Of a stretch of 64,000 bases of DNA, positions 48,154 through 56,897 are shown in pieces. The DNA is taken from NCBI GenBank assembly GCA_028404615.1, contig JAOOBT010000004.1, positions 38,983-102,982 on the forward strand, in the 5' to 3' direction. The stretch's first letter is position 1. The number at the start of each line of letters is the position of its first letter. The translations under genes and the position numbers were made by a program. The DNA comes from Candidatus Pelagibacter sp. (lineage in GTDB: Bacteria > Pseudomonadota > Alphaproteobacteria > Pelagibacterales > Pelagibacteraceae). The notes beneath the pieces were generated by a model. It was not told where the DNA came from and ran no database searches. It saw nothing but the letters and a program-made list of their open reading frames with translations.

Positions 48154-49047
48154 ATGGAATTACCTGTAATAAATCATCCTGACTATGTTGCTAAAATTAA
48201 TGATGATAATAAGTTTCCGATTAAAAAATTTGGCGCACTTGCCGATCATCTTTTAAAAGAAGAAGTAGTCAAAAAATTTCACATACCAAAAGAATGTTCT
48301 GTTGAGACTATGAGGACTTCTCATTCTTTAGAATATATAAATGCTATAAAAAATAAAACATTAGATATAAAAGCTCAAAAGAGGATTGGGTTTCCAATAA
48401 ATGATAGTGTTGTGAGAAGATCTTTTGTAGCTACTGGAGGCACAGTTCTTGCAAGTAAATTAGCTTTGGACTCGAAACTTGCTTGTAATACAGCTGGGGG
48501 AAGTCACCATGCAACTTTTAACTTTGGGGCAGGGTATTGTGTTTTTAACGATACAGCAGTTGCTGCAAACTATCTAAAAAAAAGAGGATATGCTAAAAAG
48601 ATTTTAATTTTAGATTTAGACGTCCATCAAGGAAACGGTAACTCAGAAATATTTCAAAATGATAAAAATGTTCTTACATTTAGCATGCATTGTGCATCTA
48701 ATTATCCTGCGAAAAAATCTAAAAGTGATATCGACATTGAACTCCAAGATAACATGGAAGATAAGGAATACCTTGATCTATTAAAGGATAATCTTAGAAA
48801 ATTAAATCAAAACATTTATGATTTTGTTTTTTATGTTGCGGGTGTTGATATTCATCATGAAGATAGGTTGGGAAAACTTAAAATCACTGATGAGGGTATT
48901 AACAAAAGAGATCAAATAGTTATAGAAAACTTTTACTCAAAAAAAGTACCTTTGTGTGGAGTGCTCGGTGGTGGTTACAATAAAAGTTTTGATAAACTTA
49001 TAGAACTCCATTCAATGTTACACAAAAATTGTGCTAAATATTTTTAA
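48154..49047 (+). CDS. Histone deacetylase/acetoin-utilisation-family deacetylase
   Basis: 297 residues. The active-site His pair His118-His119 is in GGSHHA, zinc ligands Asp156 and His158 in LDLDVHQGNG and Asp232 in YVAGVD; the GGGY end is also present. It belongs to the zinc arginase/deacetylase fold; the sequence resembles bacterial class IV/AcuC-like members. In bacteria such enzymes deacetylate lysine of acetyl-CoA synthetase or polyamines. It follows thiolase by 14 nt. The substrate here is unknown. Confidence 0.9.
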   Translation: MELPVINHPDYVAKINDDNKFPIKKFGALADHLLKEEVVKKFHIPKECSVETMRTSHSLEYINAIKNKTLDIKAQKRIGFPINDSVVRRSFVATGGTVLASKLALDSKLACNTAGGSHHATFNFGAGYCVFNDTAVAANYLKKRGYAKKILILDLDVHQGNGNSEIFQNDKNVLTFSMHCASNYPAKKSKSDIDIELQDNMEDKEYLDLLKDNLRKLNQNIYDFVFYVAGVDIHHEDRLGKLKITDEGINKRDQIVIENFYSKKVPLCGVLGGGYNKSFDKLIELHSMLHKNCAKYF

Positions 49048-49053
49048 AAGGCC

Positions 49054-49092
49054 CTGGCTTTAGATGGATGAAAACTTAGGGACTAAAGCCAG
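49054..49092. terminator. Inverted repeat between convergent deacetylase and aacS genes; possible bidirectional terminator
   Basis: CTGGCTTTAG (49054-49063) and its exact reverse complement CTAAAGCCAG (49083-49092) form a 10-bp hairpin with a 19-nt loop. It is in the gap between two converging genes. There is no strong T run on the plus side and only a short TTTT on the minus side, so this is a moderate terminator or another structured element. Confidence 0.45.
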
Positions 49093-49148
49093 AACTTAAC
49101 TATAGACTAACCATAATTTTAAGAAATCTAACCTATAAAACTGACGCG

Positions 49149-51077
49149 CTACAATTTTAGCTGGGACAGATTTTTAAAATAATTTAAAGCTTCGGGATTT
49201 GCTATCGCCTCTTTATTATCTATTTTTTCGCCATTTATTATCTGCCTTACTGCCAATTCAACAATTTTTCCACTTTTAGTTCTTGGAATCTCTGGAACCT
49301 TAATGATTATTGCAGGCACATGCTTGGGAGAACAATTTTTTCTTATTTTGGATTTGATTAATTTAATTTCCTCTTCATTTAATTCCTGATTTTTTTTTGT
49401 AGTAACAAATAAAATTATTCTCACGTCATCATTGTAGTCTTGACCAACAACCAATCCCTCGGTTACAAAATCGATATCCTCAACTTGTTGGTAAATTTCA
49501 GAGGTTCCTATTCTTACTCCACCTGGGTTTAATGTAGCATCAGATCTTCCACGCATAATAAATCCATTCTTGGCGGTTCTCTCTATAAAATCTCCATGAT
49601 GCCAAACATTTTTGAATCTTGTAAAGTAAGCTTTGTGATATTTCTGACCATCGACGTCTCCCCAAAACTTTACTGGCATTGATGGAAAAGGTTGTTTAAC
49701 AACTAGTTCTCCTTTTTCTCCATCATTAGTACTTTTTCCACCATCGGTAAAAACATCAACATCTATTCCTAGACTTTGTCCCTGGATCTCTCCTTTGTGT
49801 ACATTAGAAAAAAGATTGCCGAGCACTAAACATCCAACCAAATCTGTCCCTCCTGCAATGGAAGCAAGGTGAACATCTCTCTTAATATTGTCGTATACAT
49901 ATTTAAAACTCTCTTCTGCTAACGGGGAACCAGTTGAAGTAATTATTTTAATAGAATTTAAATCTAAATTTTTACTATTGTACTTTTCGTTCTTTAAATG
50001 ATCTAAATATTTTGCGCTTACACCGAATAAATTAATTTTTTTGTTTTGACAATATTCAAGCAGAACATCTATCTTTGGATAAACTGGAGCTCCATCAAAA
50101 AGAAAAATTGATGATCCTGTAGCAAGCCCACCTACCAACCAATTCCACATCATCCAACCAGTTGTTGTGTAATAAAACAACTTTTCATTATCTCTTATAT
50201 CGCAATGAAGCATGAACTCTTTATTATGTTCAATTAGTACATTTCCAGTTCCATGGGTAATACATTTTGGTTTTCCAGTCGTACCACTTGAGAAAAGAAT
50301 ATAGATTGGGTGGTTAAATTCAAACCTTTCAAAAGTCTCATCTGGCTCAATATTAAAAGTTTCTTCAAAATCAATAAAATTTTTTAAGTTTTCTTTTTCT
50401 TTTTTAAAATAATTATAAACTATTACTTTTTCAATTGATGGGATCTGTTTGAGCACTTCATCAATTTTATCTAAAATATAAATTTTTTTTCCATTATAAA
50501 AATAATAATCACTTGTAATAAAAACTTTTGGCTCAATTTGTTTAAACCTATCAACCACACCTTGAACACCAAAATCTGGGGAACATGATGACCATATAAT
50601 TCCATTTTTGGCACAGGCTAAAAAACTAATTACGGTTTCTATTTTATTTGGTACATACGCTGCAACCCTATCACCTTTTTTTAATCTCAACTTTTTAAGA
50701 TAATTTGAAAATTTACAAACCTTTTCATATAAGTTATTCCAAGTTATATGTTCTTCAAAACCTTTTTCAGATAAAAAATTTATAGCTATATCATTTGATT
50801 TTTTCTTAAGAATATTTTCTGCATAATTTAATTTTGAATCTGGAAAAAATTTTGATTTGTTGAAAATTTTATCTTTTTGAATTATTTCTGATCCTTTGTC
50901 TCCTATAATTTTCGAGTAATCCCAAAACTTTGACCAAAATTCTTCGGGATTTTTTACTGACCATTGCCATAATTCTTTGAAATTATTTGATGATTTAAAA
51001 TTTATAAAATGACAAAAATCTTGTAAGATAGAGTCTTGTTTTAACTTCTGAGAAGGTTGCCAGAGAGGTTTATTCAT
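49149..51077 (-). CDS. aacS: Acetoacetyl-CoA synthetase
   Basis: 642 residues of the ANL adenylating family. LFSSGTTGKPKCITHG is the phosphate-binding loop, TSTGSPL, GGTDLVGC and FIMRGRSDATLNPGGVRIG follow, and PRTKSGKIVE contains the catalytic lysine. The order and length match acetoacetate-CoA ligases, which activate acetoacetate with ATP and CoA. The start codon is embedded in a 12-bp perfect hairpin (51075-51099). Could serve with thiolase to use or store acetyl units. N-terminal WQPS is typical. Confidence 0.93.
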   Translation of the reverse strand: MNKPLWQPSQKLKQDSILQDFCHFINFKSSNNFKELWQWSVKNPEEFWSKFWDYSKIIGDKGSEIIQKDKIFNKSKFFPDSKLNYAENILKKKSNDIAINFLSEKGFEEHITWNNLYEKVCKFSNYLKKLRLKKGDRVAAYVPNKIETVISFLACAKNGIIWSSCSPDFGVQGVVDRFKQIEPKVFITSDYYFYNGKKIYILDKIDEVLKQIPSIEKVIVYNYFKKEKENLKNFIDFEETFNIEPDETFERFEFNHPIYILFSSGTTGKPKCITHGTGNVLIEHNKEFMLHCDIRDNEKLFYYTTTGWMMWNWLVGGLATGSSIFLFDGAPVYPKIDVLLEYCQNKKINLFGVSAKYLDHLKNEKYNSKNLDLNSIKIITSTGSPLAEESFKYVYDNIKRDVHLASIAGGTDLVGCLVLGNLFSNVHKGEIQGQSLGIDVDVFTDGGKSTNDGEKGELVVKQPFPSMPVKFWGDVDGQKYHKAYFTRFKNVWHHGDFIERTAKNGFIMRGRSDATLNPGGVRIGTSEIYQQVEDIDFVTEGLVVGQDYNDDVRIILFVTTKKNQELNEEEIKLIKSKIRKNCSPKHVPAIIIKVPEIPRTKSGKIVELAVRQIINGEKIDNKEAIANPEALNYFKNLSQLKL

Positions 51078-51099
51078 AAGAGCTAATTTAGCTCTTATG
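51075..51099. promoter_or_regulatory. Perfect 12-bp hairpin/palindrome containing the aacS start codon
   Basis: The arms CATAAGAGCTAA (51075-51086) and TTAGCTCTTATG (51088-51099) are perfect complements around a single T. In the aacS mRNA the ATG is the tip of the 3' arm, so folding would hide the start codon. Alternatively it is a DNA operator. A bacterial start codon buried in a 12-bp symmetric element is unlikely to be random. Confidence 0.5.
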
Positions 51100-51257
51100 T
51101 AATTATTTTAATATATATTTTTTTAGAAGAAATTTCTGAACAATATGACCTTGATTGCCTCTAATTTCCCTCTTTTTAAACAAAAAATTAATTAACCATT
51201 TCATACTTAATCAAAGCATTTAGACATGACAAAAAGTGGCAAAAAATGTGTCAAAAG

Positions 51258-51286
51258 TTGAACTATTCAACTAATAAGCGCTATTC
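51258..51286 (+). promoter_or_regulatory. Weak candidate promoter and small palindrome upstream of aceE
   Basis: TTGAAC (51258-51263), 17 nt, CTATTC (51281-51286), about 59 nt before aceE. The -35 overlaps GTTGAA CTA TTCAAC (51257-51271), a 6-bp inverted repeat that could bind a regulator. The -10 is poor. Confidence 0.25.
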
Positions 51287-51345
51287 TTTCTAGTTTATTA
51301 TTCAATAACTTTTTTATATGTTCCATCCAGTTTATAATAAGATTT

Positions 51346-54300
51346 ATGGCTCAGAATATTTCAGTTCCCGATATAGGTGATTTTAAAGATGTAGAAGTAA
51401 TAGAGATTTTAGTAAAACCGGGCGACCAAATTAATAAAAATGACCCAATTGTTACTATCGAGAGTGATAAATCTAGTGTTGAGATTCCATCGCCATCCTC
51501 AGGCCAAATAAAAGATTTAAAAGTAAAAGTTGGTGATAAAGTTTCAGAAGGTAGTTTGCTTGCTACCATAGAAAATGGCAAAGCTGCTCAAGCCCCAAAA
51601 AAAATTAAAGAAACCAAAGTTGAAGGAATTAGAGAAAAACCTAAATCTAACGGAAATTTAAATCCAGTAAAACAAGTCAAAAAAGTATTTGCTGAGCCTG
51701 CTTCTAAAGATGATATTGATCCTGTAGAAACAAACGAATGGATAGAATCGTTAAATTCAGTAATTGAAAATGATGGAGCTCCAAGAGCAAGTTATCTTTT
51801 AAATAAAGTTATAGATCAAGCATATAAGTCTGGCTTAGTTCTCCCAGACACTAGAACTACACCTTATATAAATACGATCCCTCCTGAAATAGAAGTTAAA
51901 TCTCCCGGTGATCAAAATATTGAAAAAAAAATTAGAGCCTACATAAGGTGGAATGCTGCGGCTATGGTTGTTAAAGCTAATAAGAAAAGTTCAGAACTCG
52001 GGGGCCATATCGGAACATTTGCATCTGCTGCAACTTTATATGATGTTGGAATGAACCACTTCTGGAGAGCCAAAAATAACAAGTTCGGAGGAGATCTTAT
52101 TTATTTTCAAGGCCACTCTGCTCCAGGTATGTATGCCAGAGCATTTTTAGAGGGAAGAATGACTGCAAAACAACTTGATGGTTTTAGACAAGAAGTTTCT
52201 AAAGGTGGCTTATCTTCTTATCCTCATCCTTGGTTAATGCCAAACTTTTGGCAATTCCCAACGGTCTCTATGGGTTTAGGGCCAATTATGGCTATCTATC
52301 AAGCACGTTTTTTAAAATATTTAATTAATAGAGGTTTGGTTAAAGATGAGGGAAGAAAGATTTGGGTTTTCCTTGGAGACGGTGAAATGGATGAACCAGA
52401 GTCTTTAGGTGCAATAGGTTTGGCCGCAAGAGAAAAATTAGATAATTTAATTTTTGTTATCAATTGTAATCTTCAAAGACTTGACGGACCCGTTCGAGGA
52501 AACGGAAAAATTATTCAAGAATTAGAAGGAAGCTTCAGAGGAACAGGTTGGAATGTAATAAAAGTTATTTGGGGATCTTATTGGGATCAATTATTAGCAA
52601 AAGATAAAACAGGTTTACTTGTTAAAAGAATGAATGAATGTGTCGATGGTGAATATCAAGCCTTTAAGGCTAAAGGCGGTGAATATGTAAGAGATAATTT
52701 TTTCGGAAAATATCCAGAACTTAAAGAGCTGGTTTCTTCGATGACAGATAAAGATATTTGGAGACTAAATAGAGGTGGGCATGATCCACACAAAGTTTAT
52801 GCAGCTTACCATGCCGCGATGCAGCATACAGGGACTCCTACAGTAATACTTGCAAAAACAATTAAAGGTTATGGAATGGGTAAATCAGGAGAGAGTATCA
52901 ATACTACTCACCAACAAAAAAAGTTAGATGAAGAGGATTTACTTTATTACAGAGATAGGTTTGGAGTGCCCCTTACGGATAAACAAGTTAAAAATATTGA
53001 ATACTATAAACCTAGCGAAAATTCTGAAGAAATTAAGTACTTAAAGGAAAAAAGAATTAAGCTCGGTGGTTTTATTCCAGAAAGATCCTCTTTTGCAAAA
53101 GCAATCAAGGCTCCTCCAAAAGATATTTTTGATAATTTTATGAAATCTACGGGGGATAAAGAGATGTCTACAACAATGGCTCTCGTTAGAATGTTAACTG
53201 CTTTACTTCGAGATAAAAATTTATCACCTAGACTTGTGCCAATAATACCAGATGAGGCAAGAACTTTTGGAATGGAGGGTTTCTTTCAGAAAATTGGAAT
53301 TTATGCCCACGAAGGGCAAAAGTATGAACCCGTTGACTCAGAGCAACTAAGTTCATATCGAGAAGATAAAAGCGGTCAAGTGTTAGAAGAAGGTATTAAC
53401 GAGTCAGGCGCAATGTCTTCTTGGATCGCTGCAGGAACCTCGTACACAAATCATGATTTAGAAATGATACCAATTTATATTTTTTACTCTATGTTTGGTT
53501 TTCAAAGAGTTGGGGATCTTGCATGGGCCGCTGGTGACTCCCAGGCTAGAGGTTTTTTGATTGGAGCAACTGCAGGAAGAACTACTTTAGCTGGTGAAGG
53601 ACTTCAGCACCAGGATGGTCATAGTCATTTGTTAGCATCTAATATCCCAAATTGTGTAAGTTATGATCCAACTTTTGCATATGAGATGGCTATAATACTT
53701 AGAGAGGGATTAAAACGAATGCACGAGAAAAAAGAAAATGTTTTCTACTATATTACAGCAATGAATGAAAATTATTCTCATCCTGAAAAACCAAAAGGAA
53801 GTAGAGAAGGTATTTTAAAGGGAATGTATTTGTTTAAAGAAAATAATAATAAAGGAAAAACAAAAGTACAACTCCTTGGTTCAGGAACAATTTTAAGAGA
53901 AATAATTGCCGCCTCAGAAATATTATCAAAAGAATACGGGATCGACTCTGATGTGTGGAGTGTAACAAGCTTTAATGAGTTAAGAAAAAATGGAATGGAA
54001 ACAGAAAGATGGAATTTATTAAATTCAAATAAAAAGAAAAAATCTTATGTAGAAAAATGTTTGGAAAAAAGAGATGGACCGATTATTGCTGCATCTGACT
54101 ATACTAGAGCGTTTTCTGACCAAATAAGGCCTTACACAGAAAAACCATTTTATTCTCTAGGGACAGATGGTTACGGAAGAAGTGATACTAGAAAAAATTT
54201 AAGAAAGTTTTTTGAAGTTGATAAAGAACATATTGTTGCTTACACATTAAGTGCCTTAGCTAAAGAGCAACTAATAGGTTCTGAACAAGCTGAGAAAGCT

Positions 54301-54351
54301 ATTAAGAAATATAAAATCGATAAAGATAAAGAATTTCCTGCAAATTTATAA
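51346..54351 (+). CDS. aceE: Pyruvate dehydrogenase E1, homodimeric type, with N-terminal lipoyl domain
   Basis: 1001 residues, about 115 more than E. coli AceE (887). The extra part is a lipoyl domain at residues 1-76 (lipoyl lysine Lys42 in ESDKSS), then a Lys/Pro-rich linker to about 120. The rest is a full AceE: thiamine-diphosphate motif GDGEMDEPESLGAIG (from about residue 344) with VINCNLQRLDGPV, and the C-terminal GRSDTRKNLRKFFEV segment. It decarboxylates pyruvate and acetylates E2 lipoyl. It is followed by aceF after 2 nt. Alphaproteobacteria usually use a two-chain PdhA/PdhB E1, so both type and fusion stand out. Confidence 0.95.
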   Translation: MAQNISVPDIGDFKDVEVIEILVKPGDQINKNDPIVTIESDKSSVEIPSPSSGQIKDLKVKVGDKVSEGSLLATIENGKAAQAPKKIKETKVEGIREKPKSNGNLNPVKQVKKVFAEPASKDDIDPVETNEWIESLNSVIENDGAPRASYLLNKVIDQAYKSGLVLPDTRTTPYINTIPPEIEVKSPGDQNIEKKIRAYIRWNAAAMVVKANKKSSELGGHIGTFASAATLYDVGMNHFWRAKNNKFGGDLIYFQGHSAPGMYARAFLEGRMTAKQLDGFRQEVSKGGLSSYPHPWLMPNFWQFPTVSMGLGPIMAIYQARFLKYLINRGLVKDEGRKIWVFLGDGEMDEPESLGAIGLAAREKLDNLIFVINCNLQRLDGPVRGNGKIIQELEGSFRGTGWNVIKVIWGSYWDQLLAKDKTGLLVKRMNECVDGEYQAFKAKGGEYVRDNFFGKYPELKELVSSMTDKDIWRLNRGGHDPHKVYAAYHAAMQHTGTPTVILAKTIKGYGMGKSGESINTTHQQKKLDEEDLLYYRDRFGVPLTDKQVKNIEYYKPSENSEEIKYLKEKRIKLGGFIPERSSFAKAIKAPPKDIFDNFMKSTGDKEMSTTMALVRMLTALLRDKNLSPRLVPIIPDEARTFGMEGFFQKIGIYAHEGQKYEPVDSEQLSSYREDKSGQVLEEGINESGAMSSWIAAGTSYTNHDLEMIPIYIFYSMFGFQRVGDLAWAAGDSQARGFLIGATAGRTTLAGEGLQHQDGHSHLLASNIPNCVSYDPTFAYEMAIILREGLKRMHEKKENVFYYITAMNENYSHPEKPKGSREGILKGMYLFKENNNKGKTKVQLLGSGTILREIIAASEILSKEYGIDSDVWSVTSFNELRKNGMETERWNLLNSNKKKKSYVEKCLEKRDGPIIAASDYTRAFSDQIRPYTEKPFYSLGTDGYGRSDTRKNLRKFFEVDKEHIVAYTLSALAKEQLIGSEQAEKAIKKYKIDKDKEFPANL

Positions 54352-54353
54352 TT

Positions 54354-55613
54354 ATGTCTGATCTTAAAATTACAGTTCCTGATATGGGTGATTTTAAGGA
54401 TGTAGAAATTATTGAGGTACTTGTTAAAGAAGGTCAAACAATAAATAAAAATGACTCTTTAATTACTCTTGAAAGTGATAAATCCAGTGTTGAAGTTCCA
54501 TCTACTGAGTCAGGTACCATTAATAAAATTAATGTGAAAATCGGTGATAAGGTTAATCAAGGTGACCTTATTTTAACTTTGAAATCTTCTGAAAAGGTTG
54601 AGCAAGTAAAAGAGCCTGTTGCAAAGACACAAGCAGAAAAAATAGATGTAGAAAAAGATCAACCTAAGAAAATTAAAACTCCTCCGCCTGCAGCTGTTAA
54701 GACAAATAAAACAGGTACAAAATTAGCTAGTCCTAAAGTAAGAAAATTCGCAAGAGAATTAGGAGCGAACGTATTAGAGATCCCTGGTTCTCAAAGATCA
54801 GGGAGAGTCTCAGAAGAGGATGTAAAAGAATTTGTTCGATCTCAAGTAACTGTCAACAAAGGAGCGGTCGAGAAAAAAGAATATAAAGAAGAGTTTTCTC
54901 ACGAGGAATTTGGTCAGATTGAAATAAAGGAAATTCCTAGAGTAAAAAGATTGTCTGGTCCACACTTAGTAAGGTCTTGGACTGAGATTCCACATGTTAC
55001 TCAACATGATGAGGTAGATGTAACTGAGATGGAGCAATTTAGATCATCATTATATGACTATTACTCCGGTGATGTTATTAAAGTAACTCCTTTAGCATTT
55101 ATAGCTAAGGCTTTAGTAAGTGCTTTAAAAGAGTTCCCTAATTTTAATGCTTCTATTGATCCAAATCAAAATAAGATTGTATATAAAAAATATTTTCACA
55201 TAGGTTTTGCGGTTGATACTCCTCATGGATTAATGGTGCCTAAAATCAGGGATGTGGATCAAATGAGTATTAAAGAAATTGGAGAAGCTTTAAAAAAAAC
55301 TAGTAAGCTTTGTAGAGAATTGAAGATTGATAAAAAAGAGTTTTTTGGTGGTTCAATGACAATCTCAAGTTTGGGAGGGATAGGTGGAACGTTCTTTACT
55401 CCAATAATTAATCCACCGGAAGTGGCTATTCTTGGAGTAGGAAAAACTTTTGATAGACTAGTTAAAATAAAAGGGAAAATAGTTTCAAGAAAAATACTTC
55501 CTTTATCTTTATCTTACGATCATAGATTGATTGACGGAGCTGAGGGTGCAAGATTTTGCGTTTATTTAGGAAAGTGCCTTGGTAAAGATTTTGCTTTTAA
55601 ACTTGCCGTTTAA
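54354..55613 (+). CDS. aceF: Dihydrolipoamide acetyltransferase (E2) of pyruvate dehydrogenase
   Basis: 419 residues. One lipoyl domain (residues 1-78, Lys43), a Pro/Lys linker, a peripheral subunit-binding domain (about 124-161, ASPKVRKFARELG) and a catalytic domain ending with YDHRLIDGAEGARF (active His near residue 390). It passes acetyl to CoA and forms the complex core. It starts 2 nt after aceE. Its lipoyl domain shares long identical runs with the one on E1 (see finding). No lpd gene is in the window, so E3 lies elsewhere. Confidence 0.96.
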   Translation: MSDLKITVPDMGDFKDVEIIEVLVKEGQTINKNDSLITLESDKSSVEVPSTESGTINKINVKIGDKVNQGDLILTLKSSEKVEQVKEPVAKTQAEKIDVEKDQPKKIKTPPPAAVKTNKTGTKLASPKVRKFARELGANVLEIPGSQRSGRVSEEDVKEFVRSQVTVNKGAVEKKEYKEEFSHEEFGQIEIKEIPRVKRLSGPHLVRSWTEIPHVTQHDEVDVTEMEQFRSSLYDYYSGDVIKVTPLAFIAKALVSALKEFPNFNASIDPNQNKIVYKKYFHIGFAVDTPHGLMVPKIRDVDQMSIKEIGEALKKTSKLCRELKIDKKEFFGGSMTISSLGGIGGTFFTPIINPPEVAILGVGKTFDRLVKIKGKIVSRKILPLSLSYDHRLIDGAEGARFCVYLGKCLGKDFAFKLAV

Positions 55614-55636
55614 CCAATTATAAAATAGTACAAAGC

Positions 55637-56536
55637 ATGAATAAAAAAGTTTTCTCTCTTATTTGTGCTGTAAGTTGCTCTTTAATTTGGGGATCTGCTT
55701 TTGTCGCCCAAGATATGGGTATGGATTATAATGGTCCATTTACTTTTACTTTTGGTAGACTATTTCTTGGATTTCTCACATTAATCCCATTTTTGTTTAT
55801 TTTCGAATATAAAAAAGTTAATTCAATAATTTTTAGGAAAGAAAATATCTTAAACCTTTTGCTTATTGGATTTCTTCTCTCGATGGGAAATGTTTTACAG
55901 CAGTTTGCTCTTCTGTATACAGATGTAGCAAACACGGCGGTTTTTACAATTTTTTATGTAGTTTTAGTTCCATTTGTGGCTTATTACTTTTTTTCAAAAA
56001 ATATTCATAAGTCTGTTTGGCTATCCATCATTATTTGTTTATTCGGTGGTATCCTTTTAACTGAGTTTGATAATATTCAAGTAAGAATAGGAGATAGTAT
56101 TGCAGTTTTTAATGCATTGTTTTGGGCGTTTCATATTGTTTTTATTTCAAGATTTTTAAGAATATTTAATTATCCAATCACTATTGCGTGCCTTCAATGT
56201 CTGATCGCATCAATATTTGCATTAATGCCAGCTTTTGCGTTCGAAAGCGTAAAATTTTCTAATATGATTTTGGATGGAAAAGAAATGTTATACGCTGGGG
56301 TTCTATCTAGTGGAATTGCCTTTCTACTACAAATTTATGGACAGCAAAACCTTTCTCCAGCACCAGTGGCCATTATATTTTCACTTGAAGGTGTGTTTGC
56401 ATCAATTTTTGGATGGATTATTTTAAGCCAGTTTTTAAACGAAATAAAAATTGCGGGGATAGTTTTTATTTTATTTGCAGTTATTTTTTCACAATTAGCG
56501 CCGTTATATGATAAAAAAAAGTATGGACGAGTCTAA
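55637..56536 (+). CDS. EamA/DMT-family transporter
   Basis: 299 residues with ten predicted membrane segments in two EamA repeats: N-terminal CSLIWGSAFVAQDMG, and in the second half AFHIVFISR and EGVFASIFGWIILSQ. These transporters export or import small metabolites such as amino acids; the substrate is not predictable. It starts 23 nt after aceF and overlaps the thioesterase gene by 29 nt. Confidence 0.87.
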   Translation: MNKKVFSLICAVSCSLIWGSAFVAQDMGMDYNGPFTFTFGRLFLGFLTLIPFLFIFEYKKVNSIIFRKENILNLLLIGFLLSMGNVLQQFALLYTDVANTAVFTIFYVVLVPFVAYYFFSKNIHKSVWLSIIICLFGGILLTEFDNIQVRIGDSIAVFNALFWAFHIVFISRFLRIFNYPITIACLQCLIASIFALMPAFAFESVKFSNMILDGKEMLYAGVLSSGIAFLLQIYGQQNLSPAPVAIIFSLEGVFASIFGWIILSQFLNEIKIAGIVFILFAVIFSQLAPLYDKKKYGRV

Positions 56537-56897
56537 TCAAGGGTTTATGAAACATCTTGGCGGTTTAGAGCTAAAAAAAATTAGTGAAACTCAATATGAG
56601 TTTACAGTAGAGGTGAAAGAAATACATTTGAACACTGGCAAAATTGCTCATGGTGGATTTCTCTCTACTATCGCTGATACAGGGATGGGAACCGCCGCGC
56701 ATAGAGTTGCTGGTGATAAAAGATGTGTAACAATTAATTTAGATATGAAGTTTATTTCAGTGGGCCAACTTGGCGATAAGCTTATTGGTAAAGTAAAAAT
56801 ACTGAAAAAAACTAAGACGTTAGTTTTTATTAACTGCGAAATTTCCAATAACAAAGAAATAGTCGCTTCAGTGTCAGGAACTTGGAAAATACTTTAA
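56508..56897 (+). CDS. Hotdog-fold thioesterase (PaaI-like)
   Basis: 129 residues. HGGFLSTIADTGMG has the conserved His-Gly-Gly and Asp of the PaaI/thioesterase family, and CVTINLDMKFIS follows the expected strand. It hydrolyses acyl-CoA thioesters, substrate unknown. The start is uncertain: ATG 56508 gives MIKKSMDES, ATG 56523 gives MDESNQG. It overlaps the EamA gene by up to 29 nt and the convergent TRAP permease gene by 4 nt. Confidence 0.85.
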   Translation: MIKKSMDESNQGFMKHLGGLELKKISETQYEFTVEVKEIHLNTGKIAHGGFLSTIADTGMGTAAHRVAGDKRCVTINLDMKFISVGQLGDKLIGKVKILKKTKTLVFINCEISNNKEIVASVSGTWKIL

